A DNA stretch of 64,000 nucleotides. Source: CAVUNY01 sp963843535 (GTDB taxonomy: Bacteria; Chloroflexota; Anaerolineae; Anaerolineales; Anaerolineaceae). This document shows positions 54,223 through 61,959 of this stretch, piece by piece. Position numbers and translations under genes: made by a program. The stretch is from assembly GCA_963843535.1 (NCBI GenBank), contig CAWJKU010000001.1, positions 1 through 64,000 on the forward strand, read 5' to 3'. Within the stretch, counting starts at the first letter, position 1, and each line of letters opens with the position of its first letter. Below the pieces are notes generated by a model. It saw only the letters and a program-made list of their open reading frames with translations. It had not been told where the DNA came from and made no database searches.

Positions 54223-55102
54223 ACCAATGGTGCTACTTTAAAGACTGAACTCAGCGATGGAAAGATGGACAAAGCCATGATCATCAGGCTTCAATCCATC
54301 CCATTGAGCCAAGATATTGAAAGCAGCCAGCGTAAAGGCCAAACGGGCCTGAAAATAACCCCAAACGCGGTGACCGATGCGTTTGAAATGGCAAATGGTA
54401 GTCAACATGGATAAAACGGTTTCGATGATAATGCGTACATTCCAGGTACCCCGCTGGCAAACCTTGAGATTATTGGGATTCCCTGCTTTGGAGAAGAAAC
54501 CATGATCCGACAAGATCAGCATTTTGTCCTCAAACGAGCGGAGCAGTGGATGAAAGGTCGTGTCATGAACGTTGGCGGTGTCACAAGTCCATCCGCTCAC
54601 CAGTCCCAGTTGGTTGAGGATGAAACACAATTTACCACCTACAATCCAGCGGTGGTTCGAAAGACCCTTCTTCCCAATCTGCCGATCACTTCGGCCCTGA
54701 CGATAGGGGTGCAGCAGTTCAATTCCGTAGCAATCGACCACGCCCAAGACCGTTGGCTCTGCCAAAAATCGATCAGTCCAGTTCTGATGGGCCTTGAACA
54801 GGCGAAACAATCTCGTTCGCTCAGGCAATTTGGGAAACAAGGGGCGATAATCGCGCGCAATCCACCGATAAAAAGCCCGATCACCTGCTCCTTTGAGCGC
54901 AAACAAGACCGCCAGCGTTACCACTTCGCTGGGATACAGGTTCGCCTGAGAATGTTTCGGTATATCTTTCATCGCATCATCAATTCGGCAGAAAAGTTCG
55001 GTGATAAAATTTTCTGTGGTCATGGGGTTTCTCCTTTGCTTTTTTGTCTGGTAACAATTAGCTTAGAGAACTCCATGACTTTTTTCAACTAGCACCATTG
55101 GT
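54223..55102 (-). mobile_element. Insertion sequence of 880 bp with perfect terminal repeats
   Basis: Ends are ACCAATGGTGCTA (54223-54235) and its exact complement (55090-55102). Directly outside, TATATA occurs on both sides (54217-54222 and 55103-55108), a likely 6-bp target duplication; because TATATA is self-complementary the repeat could also be counted as 20 bp or so. One transposase gene fills the element. It lies just upstream of the kinase operon and looks complete and recent. Confidence 0.88.
54238..55023 (-). CDS. DDE transposase, IS982-like
   Basis: A 261-residue transposase. Catalytic residues of an RNase-H-like DDE fold can be placed: Asp in VVDCYGIELLHP, Asp in MLILSDHGFF, and Glu in RIIIETVLSML. 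The GKKGLSNHRWIVGGKLCF and CDTANVHDTTFHPLL segments resemble IS982-family enzymes, as do the size and ACC-starting ends; IS5/IS4-type relatives are possible. The frame is intact, so the element may still be active. The start at 55023 (MTTENFITELF) sits inside the right terminal repeat by 67 bp, with GGAG close upstream. Confidence 0.88.
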   Translation of the reverse strand: MTTENFITELFCRIDDAMKDIPKHSQANLYPSEVVTLAVLFALKGAGDRAFYRWIARDYRPLFPKLPERTRLFRLFKAHQNWTDRFLAEPTVLGVVDCYGIELLHPYRQGRSDRQIGKKGLSNHRWIVGGKLCFILNQLGLVSGWTCDTANVHDTTFHPLLRSFEDKMLILSDHGFFSKAGNPNNLKVCQRGTWNVRIIIETVLSMLTTICHFKRIGHRVWGYFQARLAFTLAAFNILAQWDGLKPDDHGFVHLSIAEFSL

Positions 55103-55421
55103 TATATAACGAATAATTTTTAATCATCCGTTCCGGCTTGTGCGAAGGGCAAAAGCATCAAAATAGAAAGCGGAGTGAACGATCGCTGTCGACAGGGCGA
55201 CCATGACTCAGGCTGCAGAAGATATAAGATTTGTATTTCTCACGATATCGCTATCTTGATTGTCCTGTTTCCAGGCTTCTTTTAGGAAGTTTGCACCACA
55301 TTGTCCCTGGGCAATAAGATTTTATCCCAATCCATAAAAACCAATTCACCACTAAATTATTATTATCCGGACCTTAAAGAGGCGGAAATTCTCGCAGAAT
55401 CGGTCAAGGGGTCAATTTCCC
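55103..55421. other. Spacer between IS element and AAA ATPase gene
   Basis: About 320 bp of sequence with no convincing gene on either strand. Before the IS inserted, this was probably part of the region upstream of the kinase operon, so the original kinase promoter may be stranded here. Confidence 0.4.
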
Positions 55422-55454
55422 ATGCAAATTTGCAGTATAATTGCAAATATGCAT
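55422..55454 (+). promoter_or_regulatory. 33-bp near-perfect palindrome over the -10 of the AAA ATPase gene
   Basis: Left arm ATGCAAATTTGCA and right arm TGCAAATATGCAT mirror each other, with 29 of 33 positions symmetric. TATAAT (55436-55441) lies across the centre, and the start codon is 27 bp downstream of it. A repressor bound here would cover the -10, so autoregulation or a dedicated regulator is likely. Confidence 0.6.
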
Positions 55455-55467
55455 AAAGGAGATATCC

Positions 55468-56691
55468 ATGCCTGATTCCTATATCCACCGCAGCCTGGAG
55501 TCGATTGTCCAAAAAGCTACACGTGAATTTCCGGTCGTTGTCCTGATCGGACCACGCCAATCAGGGAAGACGACCCTATTACGCCATCTATTTACAGCGC
55601 AATACCTGCTCGTGTCAATGGATGCGCCGGACGTGCGAGCTGCAGCCGCGGCTGATCCGCGTGGTTTTTTGGAATTGTACCGCTCTCCAGTCATTTTCGA
55701 TGAAATCCAGAATGCTCCTGGGCTCCTGCCATATATCAAAGAACAGGTGGATCTAGATCGGGATCAGCCGGGCCAATTTATCCTGACTGGCTCGTTGAAT
55801 TTGCTCCTGATGCGGCAGGTGACAGAAAGCCTGGCAGGCCGGGCAGCGATCCTTAAACTGCTGCCTGTAACTTCACGGGAGGCACAGCGCCAACCTGAAC
55901 GTCCATTTGCGTGGGAAACGCCCCCGACGGGCTCTGGCAGACAAGATATTTCGCTGCCAGAATTATGGCAGTTGACTTTGCGCGGTTTTTACCCGGAGTT
56001 GGTCTCCAATCCTGATCGGGAAGCAGTACTCTGGCAAGCCAGTTATATGCAGACCTACCTGGAACGCGATGTGCGCAGCCTGCGAAACATCGGAGATCTT
56101 TCCTTGTTTCAAACTTTTTTGCGCGCATTGGCAGCCCGGAGCGCGCAGCTGCTTAACCTGAGCGATTTAGCGCGAGATGTTGGAGTTTCTGTAAACACTG
56201 CCAAAGATTGGCTTTCACTCCTTGAGGCCAGCTTTCAAATATTCATCCTCCGGCCTTATTACGCCAATATCGGTAAGCGCCTGGTGAAATCGCCAAAGGT
56301 TTATTTTACTGACACCGGGTTGTTGTGTTACCTGGTGGGATTGCGAGATCCGCTGCATGCCGCCTCAGGCCCGATGGGCGGGGCGATCATGGAAAATCTT
56401 GTCGCAGCAGAGATATATAAATCCATGGTCCACCGGGGAGAAGAGCCACGGTTGTACTTCTGGCGGACCGCCGCAGGGGTTGAAGTTGATCTGGTAGTGG
56501 ATTTTGAGAACAGGTTGATCCCAATAGAAATAAAGGCATCTGCCACAGCACGTCCGCAGATGGCTGATGGAATCCTTTCATTCCATAAAGACTTTGGAGA
56601 GCGGGCGATGGGAGGTTTTGTTGTTTACCCTGGGAAATCCGTGCTTCCCTTAGGTGAGAAGGTGCTTGCGTTGCCCTTTGACCTGGTCTGA
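55468..56691 (+). CDS. AAA ATPase with DUF4143 domain
   Basis: A 407-residue ATPase of the AAA_14/DUF4143 type. Walker A is GPRQSGKTTLL (near residue 30), Walker B is VIFDEIQ, and the sensor region is ILTGSLNLLLM. The DUF4143 half has a helix-turn-helix-like LSDLARDVGVSVNTAKDWLSLLE, then PKVYFTDTGLLCYLVGL, and ends in a PD-(D/E)xK-like nuclease fold with WRTAAGVEVDLVV and PIEIKAS, in which the E-x-D and E-x-K residues remain. The start at 55468 is set by AAAGGAG 9 nt upstream. Such genes are widespread, often horizontally moved, sit alone and have unknown function. It has its own palindromic control region. Confidence 0.92.
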   Translation: MPDSYIHRSLESIVQKATREFPVVVLIGPRQSGKTTLLRHLFTAQYLLVSMDAPDVRAAAAADPRGFLELYRSPVIFDEIQNAPGLLPYIKEQVDLDRDQPGQFILTGSLNLLLMRQVTESLAGRAAILKLLPVTSREAQRQPERPFAWETPPTGSGRQDISLPELWQLTLRGFYPELVSNPDREAVLWQASYMQTYLERDVRSLRNIGDLSLFQTFLRALAARSAQLLNLSDLARDVGVSVNTAKDWLSLLEASFQIFILRPYYANIGKRLVKSPKVYFTDTGLLCYLVGLRDPLHAASGPMGGAIMENLVAAEIYKSMVHRGEEPRLYFWRTAAGVEVDLVVDFENRLIPIEIKASATARPQMADGILSFHKDFGERAMGGFVVYPGKSVLPLGEKVLALPFDLV

Positions 56692-56796
56692 TCATTGATA
56701 TTTCAAGGTAAATTGAACTCAGTTGGCCTATCTCTTATTGACTGTCAAAAGCAGATTGAATGCTGCCGAGCAAGGCATTACACCCCCATATATGGC

Positions 56797-56822
56797 GGAT
56801 GGCGATCAAATGACCGCCATCC
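56797..56822 (-). terminator. Hairpin downstream of tRNA-Lys
   Basis: GGATGGCG pairs with CGCCATCC across a 10-nt loop, seven bases after the tRNA 3' end on the minus strand. There is no T-run, so termination is only suggested. Confidence 0.4.
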
Positions 56823-56828
56823 CTGCTG

Positions 56829-56901
56829 TGACCGACCAGGGACTTGAACCCTGAACCCATTGATTAAGAGTCAATTGCTCTGCCAATTGAGCTAGTCGGC
56901 C
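56829..56901 (-). tRNA. tRNA-Lys (anticodon CTT)
   Basis: A 73-nt cloverleaf: acceptor GGCCGAC with GTCGGTC (one G-U), D arm GCTC/GAGC, anticodon arm ATTGA-CTCTTAA-TCAAT giving anticodon CTT, variable loop of 5, T arm CAGGG-TTCAAGT-CCCTG, discriminator A. The CCA end is not encoded. No integrated element is attached to its 3' end. Confidence 0.95.
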
Positions 56902-56943
56902 GCGACTATTTTGCTTCTTATGGGACTACCTTGAAGCGGCAAG

Positions 56944-56972
56944 ATTCTACCATTTGACCGCGAATCCCGCAA
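56944..56972 (-). promoter_or_regulatory. Promoter of tRNA-Lys
   Basis: On the minus strand: TTGCGG (56967-56972), 17-bp spacer, TGG-TAGAAT with the -10 at 56944-56949, an extended -10 form. It lies about 42 bp before the tRNA 5' end, giving a short leader for processing. Confidence 0.55.
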
Positions 56973-57007
56973 GGTAGCGATAGATAAAAAATTTCTCCTG
57001 GACAGTG

Positions 57008-59503
57008 TCAGTCATGAGCGTGCAGCTTATTCGCAAAAATCTTGGCAATTTCCACAATTGCCAGCAGGAGAAGCGCGATGCCTGCCACAACCCCCCACTC
57101 GTCCACGGTAAGAGGCACAATCCCGAGGATCTCGCGCAGCCCAGGGATCAGGAAGGCGATCAGCGCCGTCGCCACGCCTGCAGCCACGGTCCAAAACAGC
57201 GCCTTATTCTCACGCAGGGGTACCATCTGCCACAGCGGGCGGCGCATCGAGCGGTAGGCGAAAATATAGATCATCGAGTTGATCGCAAAACTGGCGAAGA
57301 CGATGCTGCGTCCTTCAACCACACTGCCGTGGACAGTGGAGTAATGGTTAAAGATCAGGAGAGCAAATATTGTGCTGACGACGCTGATCACCCCGATGAG
57401 GGATAACCCCAAATGGGTCAGGATCGGGGCATCCTTCGATTTGGGCGGCTCATCCATAATCCCTTTTTCCTTGGGCTCGAACCCCAACACGATATCCGAA
57501 GGACCGTCGCAGATCAGATGAATCCACAAGATTTGAGCCACGGCCAGGGGAGCCGGCCAGCGCAGCATCATGGCAATGAAAATGGTCAACACCTCCGCGA
57601 AAGAGTTTGAAAGGGTATAGGCTACCACTTTACGTATATTTTGGAAGATCGTGCGCCCTTCTTCCACTGCGGCTACCACCGTGCGGAAGTTGTTATCCAG
57701 CAGGATCAGGTCCGCGGTTTCTTTGGCTACGTCCGTGGCAGTGCCGACCACCACCCCGATATTGGCCCGCTTCAGGGCTGGGGCATCATTTACCCCATCT
57801 CCGATCATGGCTGTTACCTGATTGCTGGCCTGAAGCGCTTTGATGATGCGCAGCTTGTCATTTGGGCGGATGCGCGCAAACACCGCCACATGCGAAACCT
57901 GTTCTTGTAGCTGCCGGTCGTCGAGTCCTTTGAGCTCATCGCCGTCGATAATCCGGTCGCCGTCGCGGACCAAGCCAATGTTGCGCCCAATGCGCTCAGC
58001 AGTGCGGCGGTAATCACCGGTGATCATTGACACCCGGATTCCGGCTCGCTGCGCCACCTTTACCGCATCGACCACACCTTCTCGAATCGGGTCTTCCATT
58101 CCTAGCAGGCCAGCCCAGACGTAACCGCTGTGGTCTTCCAATGGCCCCAGGGATCGATAAGCCAGCCCAAGCAGGCGAAGCCCTTCGCCTGCCCATTCAT
58201 CGATTTGAGCCAGAATGCGGCTTTTCTCAGCCTGGCTTACCTGGCACATCTCCAATACGATCTCCGGCGCCCCTTTGAGGAAGTTGTAATTTCCACCCCC
58301 ATTCAAGTGGTTGCCCGTGATCATGTACTTGGTCTCACTGGAGAAAAGTTCTTCGGATAAGCGCTCAGAGCCGTCGAACAAATCTTGAGCATGACTTCCG
58401 GACTCAGTCTGCACATATTCCCAGAGAGCGATATCCACCGGGCCTTCCAGGTTGTTGCACAGGATCATCGTCTCCAACGCGCGCTCGCGATCCGCGAAAT
58501 CGGCATGATTCACCCGCATCCGGCCTTCGGTCAAAGTGCCGGTTTTATCGGTGCAGATATTGGTCACAGACCCCAATGTTTCCACTGCCAGTAAGCGTTT
58601 GACTAACCCATTCCGCTTCAGGATCTTGCGCATGCCCAATACAAGAATGACGGTGACTGCGATAAGCAACCCTTCAGGCACAGCGGCGATTGCCAGGATG
58701 ATCGACGTACGCAGCATATCGAGGAACTCGCGCCCCATGAGGAGACCTGTGACCAGAATCGCCAGGGTAAACACAACGACGATAATGGTCAATGACTTGC
58801 TAAATGCCTTGAGACGCACCTGGAGCGGCGTGTCCTCCTCAACATGTTCATGTAAACTGGTGGCAATCTGTCCCAACTCGGTGTGAGAACCTGTGTGAGT
58901 TACCTGCAAAAGTCCGCGGCCGGTCAACACGGTCGTTCCCATGAATGCTTTATTTCCATTGGGTTGGCGCTCATCCGCAGCAGCGCTCTTATTCACAGGC
59001 TCGCTCTCGCCGGTCAGGATCGATTCATCTACCGCCAGCTTGGCCCCTTCCAGAATCTCGCCATCGCCGGGTACTTTCTCCCCGGCATTCAAAACCACCA
59101 GATCTCCGGGCACAAGCTCGCTGACCATAATTTCCATGCGTTCTGGACCCTGGTCACCGGTTCTTATCACGGTGGTGGTCGGTTTTAACAGGCTTTTCAA
59201 AGCTTGGTAAGTGTTCTGGGCCTGGTACTCTTGCACAAAGCCAAGAATAGCATCGATCACGACGACTACCATAATGATGGCAAAATCACCATATTCCCCT
59301 ACGACTAATGAGACGAGGGCTGCGGTCAGAATGATATATACCAGGGGACTCTTAAGCTGGTTGAGCAGAATCGTCATCCACGAAGTGGTTTTTTCAGTCG
59401 GTAATACATTTTCTCCGAATTCACTGCGGCGCTCGCGTACTTCCGCATCGGATAGACCTCTGTGTGTACCCTTTCTTGTTTCGCTTTCAATGGCTGTTAT
59501 CAT
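57008..59503 (-). CDS. P-type cation-transporting ATPase (P2-like)
   Basis: An 831-residue P-type pump with about ten helices. The N-terminal cation-ATPase region (GLSDAEVRERRSEFGENVL) is followed by the actuator TGES, then phosphorylation motif DKTGTLT with Asp319. KGAPE, MITGD and MIGDGVNDAPALKRANIGV form the nucleotide and hinge parts. TM4 has PEGLLIAVT, where calcium pumps have PEGLPAVVT. TM6 has ILWIHLICDGPSDIVLGFEP, where they have VNLVTDG: the Asn and Thr of the ion site become His and Cys, while Glu and Asp stay. It is therefore a P2-type pump whose ion is uncertain (Ca2+, Na+/K+ or other). The start at 59503 (MITAIESE) is preferred over 59515. Confidence 0.93.
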   Translation of the reverse strand: MITAIESETRKGTHRGLSDAEVRERRSEFGENVLPTEKTTSWMTILLNQLKSPLVYIILTAALVSLVVGEYGDFAIIMVVVVIDAILGFVQEYQAQNTYQALKSLLKPTTTVIRTGDQGPERMEIMVSELVPGDLVVLNAGEKVPGDGEILEGAKLAVDESILTGESEPVNKSAAADERQPNGNKAFMGTTVLTGRGLLQVTHTGSHTELGQIATSLHEHVEEDTPLQVRLKAFSKSLTIIVVVFTLAILVTGLLMGREFLDMLRTSIILAIAAVPEGLLIAVTVILVLGMRKILKRNGLVKRLLAVETLGSVTNICTDKTGTLTEGRMRVNHADFADRERALETMILCNNLEGPVDIALWEYVQTESGSHAQDLFDGSERLSEELFSSETKYMITGNHLNGGGNYNFLKGAPEIVLEMCQVSQAEKSRILAQIDEWAGEGLRLLGLAYRSLGPLEDHSGYVWAGLLGMEDPIREGVVDAVKVAQRAGIRVSMITGDYRRTAERIGRNIGLVRDGDRIIDGDELKGLDDRQLQEQVSHVAVFARIRPNDKLRIIKALQASNQVTAMIGDGVNDAPALKRANIGVVVGTATDVAKETADLILLDNNFRTVVAAVEEGRTIFQNIRKVVAYTLSNSFAEVLTIFIAMMLRWPAPLAVAQILWIHLICDGPSDIVLGFEPKEKGIMDEPPKSKDAPILTHLGLSLIGVISVVSTIFALLIFNHYSTVHGSVVEGRSIVFASFAINSMIYIFAYRSMRRPLWQMVPLRENKALFWTVAAGVATALIAFLIPGLREILGIVPLTVDEWGVVAGIALLLLAIVEIAKIFANKLHAHD

Positions 59504-59654
59504 ATTTTTTCTCAAGATTAAATTTATTGGATTTGCTGTTTGAATCCAATCATTTCCAAATCCTTGAAAATACCGTCTAATTCTTTAATAGAGTGCCGCA
59601 ATCGATAAACCGCCCTATTCACAGCCAATAATGGCTCTACCGTTTCTGGCGTGA

Positions 59655-59792
59655 AAATTCACCCATCCCCCTGCCCCTTTCCCGGAGGGAAGGGGAAATC
59701 CAAGAGGTTTGGAGTTTTTGCGCCCTGAAAGGGCGCAAAAACTCTATTTGCCTCTTTTCTCCCCTCCCTTTGGGAGGGGCCGGGGGTGGGTT
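59655..59792. repeat. Nested palindromic repeat (CACCCATCCCCCTGCCCC type)
   Basis: Three nested layers are visible. The outer arms are CCCATCCCCCTGCCCC against GGGGCCGGGGGTGGG. The middle arms are AAGAGG/CCTCTT. The inner 14-bp stem GAGTTTTTGCGCCC (59712-59725) pairs with 59731-59744 across TGAAA. The outer layer resembles the CACCCxCxCCCCxxCCCC dispersed repeats seen in many bacterial genomes, here carrying a different inner hairpin. Confidence 0.65.
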
Positions 59793-60023
59793 TGTAAGTC
59801 CCAAACCGGTTCAACTACTTCGCTTAAGTATTCCCGTTAAAAACGGGAGAGCCCCAATAATCAGCAGATACTCATCTGTTTCATTATTTAGTCTACGCCA
59901 AATTCACTTATTTTCAATACCGGGTCAATCTCAAGATTGAACCGGCATTTTATTTCGTCTTCTAAATGGTGTGTGCATAAATATTCTAACCATAAATTAT
60001 ATTCACGAAACGTTTCTATGTAC

Positions 60024-60052
60024 TTGACTCGACTTCGTGAAAATGCTACACT
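60024..60052 (+). promoter_or_regulatory. Promoter for the glycosidase/uptake operon
   Basis: TTGACT (60024-60029, 5/6), 17-bp spacer, TACACT (60047-60052, 4/6). Transcription would begin near 60059, about 200 nt before the glycosidase ATG. Confidence 0.55.
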
Positions 60053-60258
60053 GATCATAGAATAAAATCAACGTGCAGAATAATTATTCATATGGATCCG
60101 GTTATTCTGCTCTTTCCTTCACTTTTTCCTTAATTAATAGGCATAGCTTCTAGTTAACGTTTCTGCGATTTATTGAGCGGCCTCTTAGTAATAATATCGC
60201 CTGGTTTTTGACCGGGTGATCTAAACGTTATCCATTTGTTCGAGAGGAGTTATTCAGG

Positions 60259-61827
60259 ATGCCTGCACAAGTTGAGAAATGGGATTTCTTCGAGATCGAG
60301 CTTCAAGGTCCGGTGTCCGGCAACCCGTTTCTGGATGTGTCACTGGAAGCTGATTTCAGCCTTAAGACACGCCAGGTCCATGTCACGGGTTTCTACGATG
60401 GGGGCGGCATTTACAAAATCCGCTTCATGCCCGATCAAGAAGGAACATGGAGCTATGTTACCCACAGCAGCGCCCCGGCACTCGATGGGCAGAAAGGTGA
60501 GCTGGTGTGCGTGGCCCCAACCAGGGCCAATCACGGCCCAGTGCGCGTCGTGGATACCACCCATTTTGCCTACGAAGATGGAACCCCCTACATCCCCGTC
60601 GGTACGACCTGCTATGTCTGGAACCTGCAGGGCGATGAGCTGGAAGAACGGACTCTTAAAACCCTGGACAAGGCACCGTTCAATAAAATGCGCATGTGCG
60701 TTTTCCCCAAACGTTACGCCTTTAATAACAACGAGCCCCCTTCCTACCCGTTCCCCGGCAAGGTCACCCGCCAATGGCATCCATCTTTAATGCAGGAGTA
60801 CCGCAACCAGGAACCGCCCAATTTCTGGGATTTCAGCCAGTTCAACCCTGAGTATTTCCGCCATCTGGAGCAGCGCATCCTCGATTTACGCGCACGGGGC
60901 ATCGAAGCCGACTTGATCCTCTTCCACCCCTATGACTTTGGGGCCTGGGGTTTTGACCGCATGCCGCCCGAGGTCAACGACCGCCTGCTCAAGTACCTGG
61001 TTGCCCGGCTATCCGCTTTTCGCAACCTGTGGTGGTCTTTCGCCAACGAGTACGATTTGTTCGTCGGCCGCACGATGGAAGATTGGGATCATTATTTCCA
61101 GCTGGTGCAGGAGCTGGATCCTTACAATCACCTGCGTTCCATCCACAACTGCTTCGCCTTTTACGACCACACCAAGCCCTGGGTCACCCACTGCAGTATC
61201 CAGCATGCCAACCTGGAGCAGGTGGGCGGCTGGTTGAAAAAATACAACAAACCGGTCGTGGTGGATGAATGCGGGTACGAAGGCGATATCTACATGATGT
61301 GGGGCGATCTCTCGCCGGAAGAAATGCTCCTCCGCTTCTGGGTTGGTTTCACCGACGGCGGCTACGTGGGTCACGGTGAGACCTACATGAACGACCAGGA
61401 CCTGCTGTGGTGGGCCAAAGGCGGCAGCCTGATCGGCGAGTTGGTCAAGCGTATCGCTTTCCTCCGTGAGATATTCGAGCACACTCCACACCTGTCTCCG
61501 ATCATGAGAATAGATCCTTCGACGGTGACCTCATTAGAAGAGGCGTTCAGCAAGCGCCAGGAAGCCGCCAAAGTGATCATGGAAGGCGCCTGGAACATGG
61601 TGGCTGGCGGCCATCACCAACAAGATTTCTTCCTCTTCTATTACGGCATGCACCAGCCGAGCCTGCGCAACTTCAACCTGCCCGATACTCGAGGCAGCTA
61701 CCAGGTCGACGTGATCGACACCTGGAACATGACCATCGAAACCTGGGCGGAACGAGCGACCGGTAAAATCAGCGTCGCGCTGCCCGGCCGGAAATTTATG
61801 GCAGTCCGGATCCAGAAGAACGCCTGA
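60259..61827 (+). CDS. Putative glycoside hydrolase with DUF5060 domain (DUF4038/DUF5605-like)
   Basis: A 522-residue enzyme without signal peptide. The ATG at 60259 has GAGAGGAG 9 nt upstream. An N-terminal DUF5060 beta-sandwich (VEKWDFFEIELQGP, FLDVSLEADF, VTGFYDGGGIYKIRFMPDQEGTW) precedes a (beta/alpha)8 barrel that starts DGTPYIPVGTTCYVWN. Candidate catalytic glutamates are Glu264 in WWSFANEYD (acid/base) and Glu337 in VVVDECGYEGD (nucleophile), the usual clan GH-A spacing. A short C-terminal beta domain follows. Related proteins are annotated DUF5605/DUF4038 glycosidases; a plant or host oligosaccharide is likely, but the linkage is not known. The gene is followed by a binding-protein gene, suggesting uptake of its product or substrate. 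Confidence 0.85.
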   Translation: MPAQVEKWDFFEIELQGPVSGNPFLDVSLEADFSLKTRQVHVTGFYDGGGIYKIRFMPDQEGTWSYVTHSSAPALDGQKGELVCVAPTRANHGPVRVVDTTHFAYEDGTPYIPVGTTCYVWNLQGDELEERTLKTLDKAPFNKMRMCVFPKRYAFNNNEPPSYPFPGKVTRQWHPSLMQEYRNQEPPNFWDFSQFNPEYFRHLEQRILDLRARGIEADLILFHPYDFGAWGFDRMPPEVNDRLLKYLVARLSAFRNLWWSFANEYDLFVGRTMEDWDHYFQLVQELDPYNHLRSIHNCFAFYDHTKPWVTHCSIQHANLEQVGGWLKKYNKPVVVDECGYEGDIYMMWGDLSPEEMLLRFWVGFTDGGYVGHGETYMNDQDLLWWAKGGSLIGELVKRIAFLREIFEHTPHLSPIMRIDPSTVTSLEEAFSKRQEAAKVIMEGAWNMVAGGHHQQDFFLFYYGMHQPSLRNFNLPDTRGSYQVDVIDTWNMTIETWAERATGKISVALPGRKFMAVRIQKNA

Positions 61828-61959
61828 CAACCAGGCGAAGACAGCCAGCCGGTATTTTGGAGGAGGTGTCCATGGAATAGAGTTCCCGCCGTTGGATCGG
61901 CAGTGCAGACAACCATATGCTTCAATCGTTCCATCTTCCAAACCAAGGAGAATGCTCAG

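Larger units (their letters stand above)
59504..60258. other. Divergent intergenic region with a nested repeat and an AT-rich promoter region
   Basis: The 755 bp between the pump and the glycosidase contain no gene I can support. The first part holds the composite palindrome at 59655-59792. A further imperfect hairpin, CCGG-G-TCAATC-TCAA-GATTGA-A-CCGG, lies near 59930-59945. From 59950 on, the DNA is AT-rich and carries the glycosidase promoter. Confidence 0.5.

Noticed and set aside
56829..59503. Integrated element at tRNA-Lys
   Set aside because: No integrase gene and no second copy of the tRNA 3' end nearby; the neighbours are a housekeeping-type pump and a lone ATPase.
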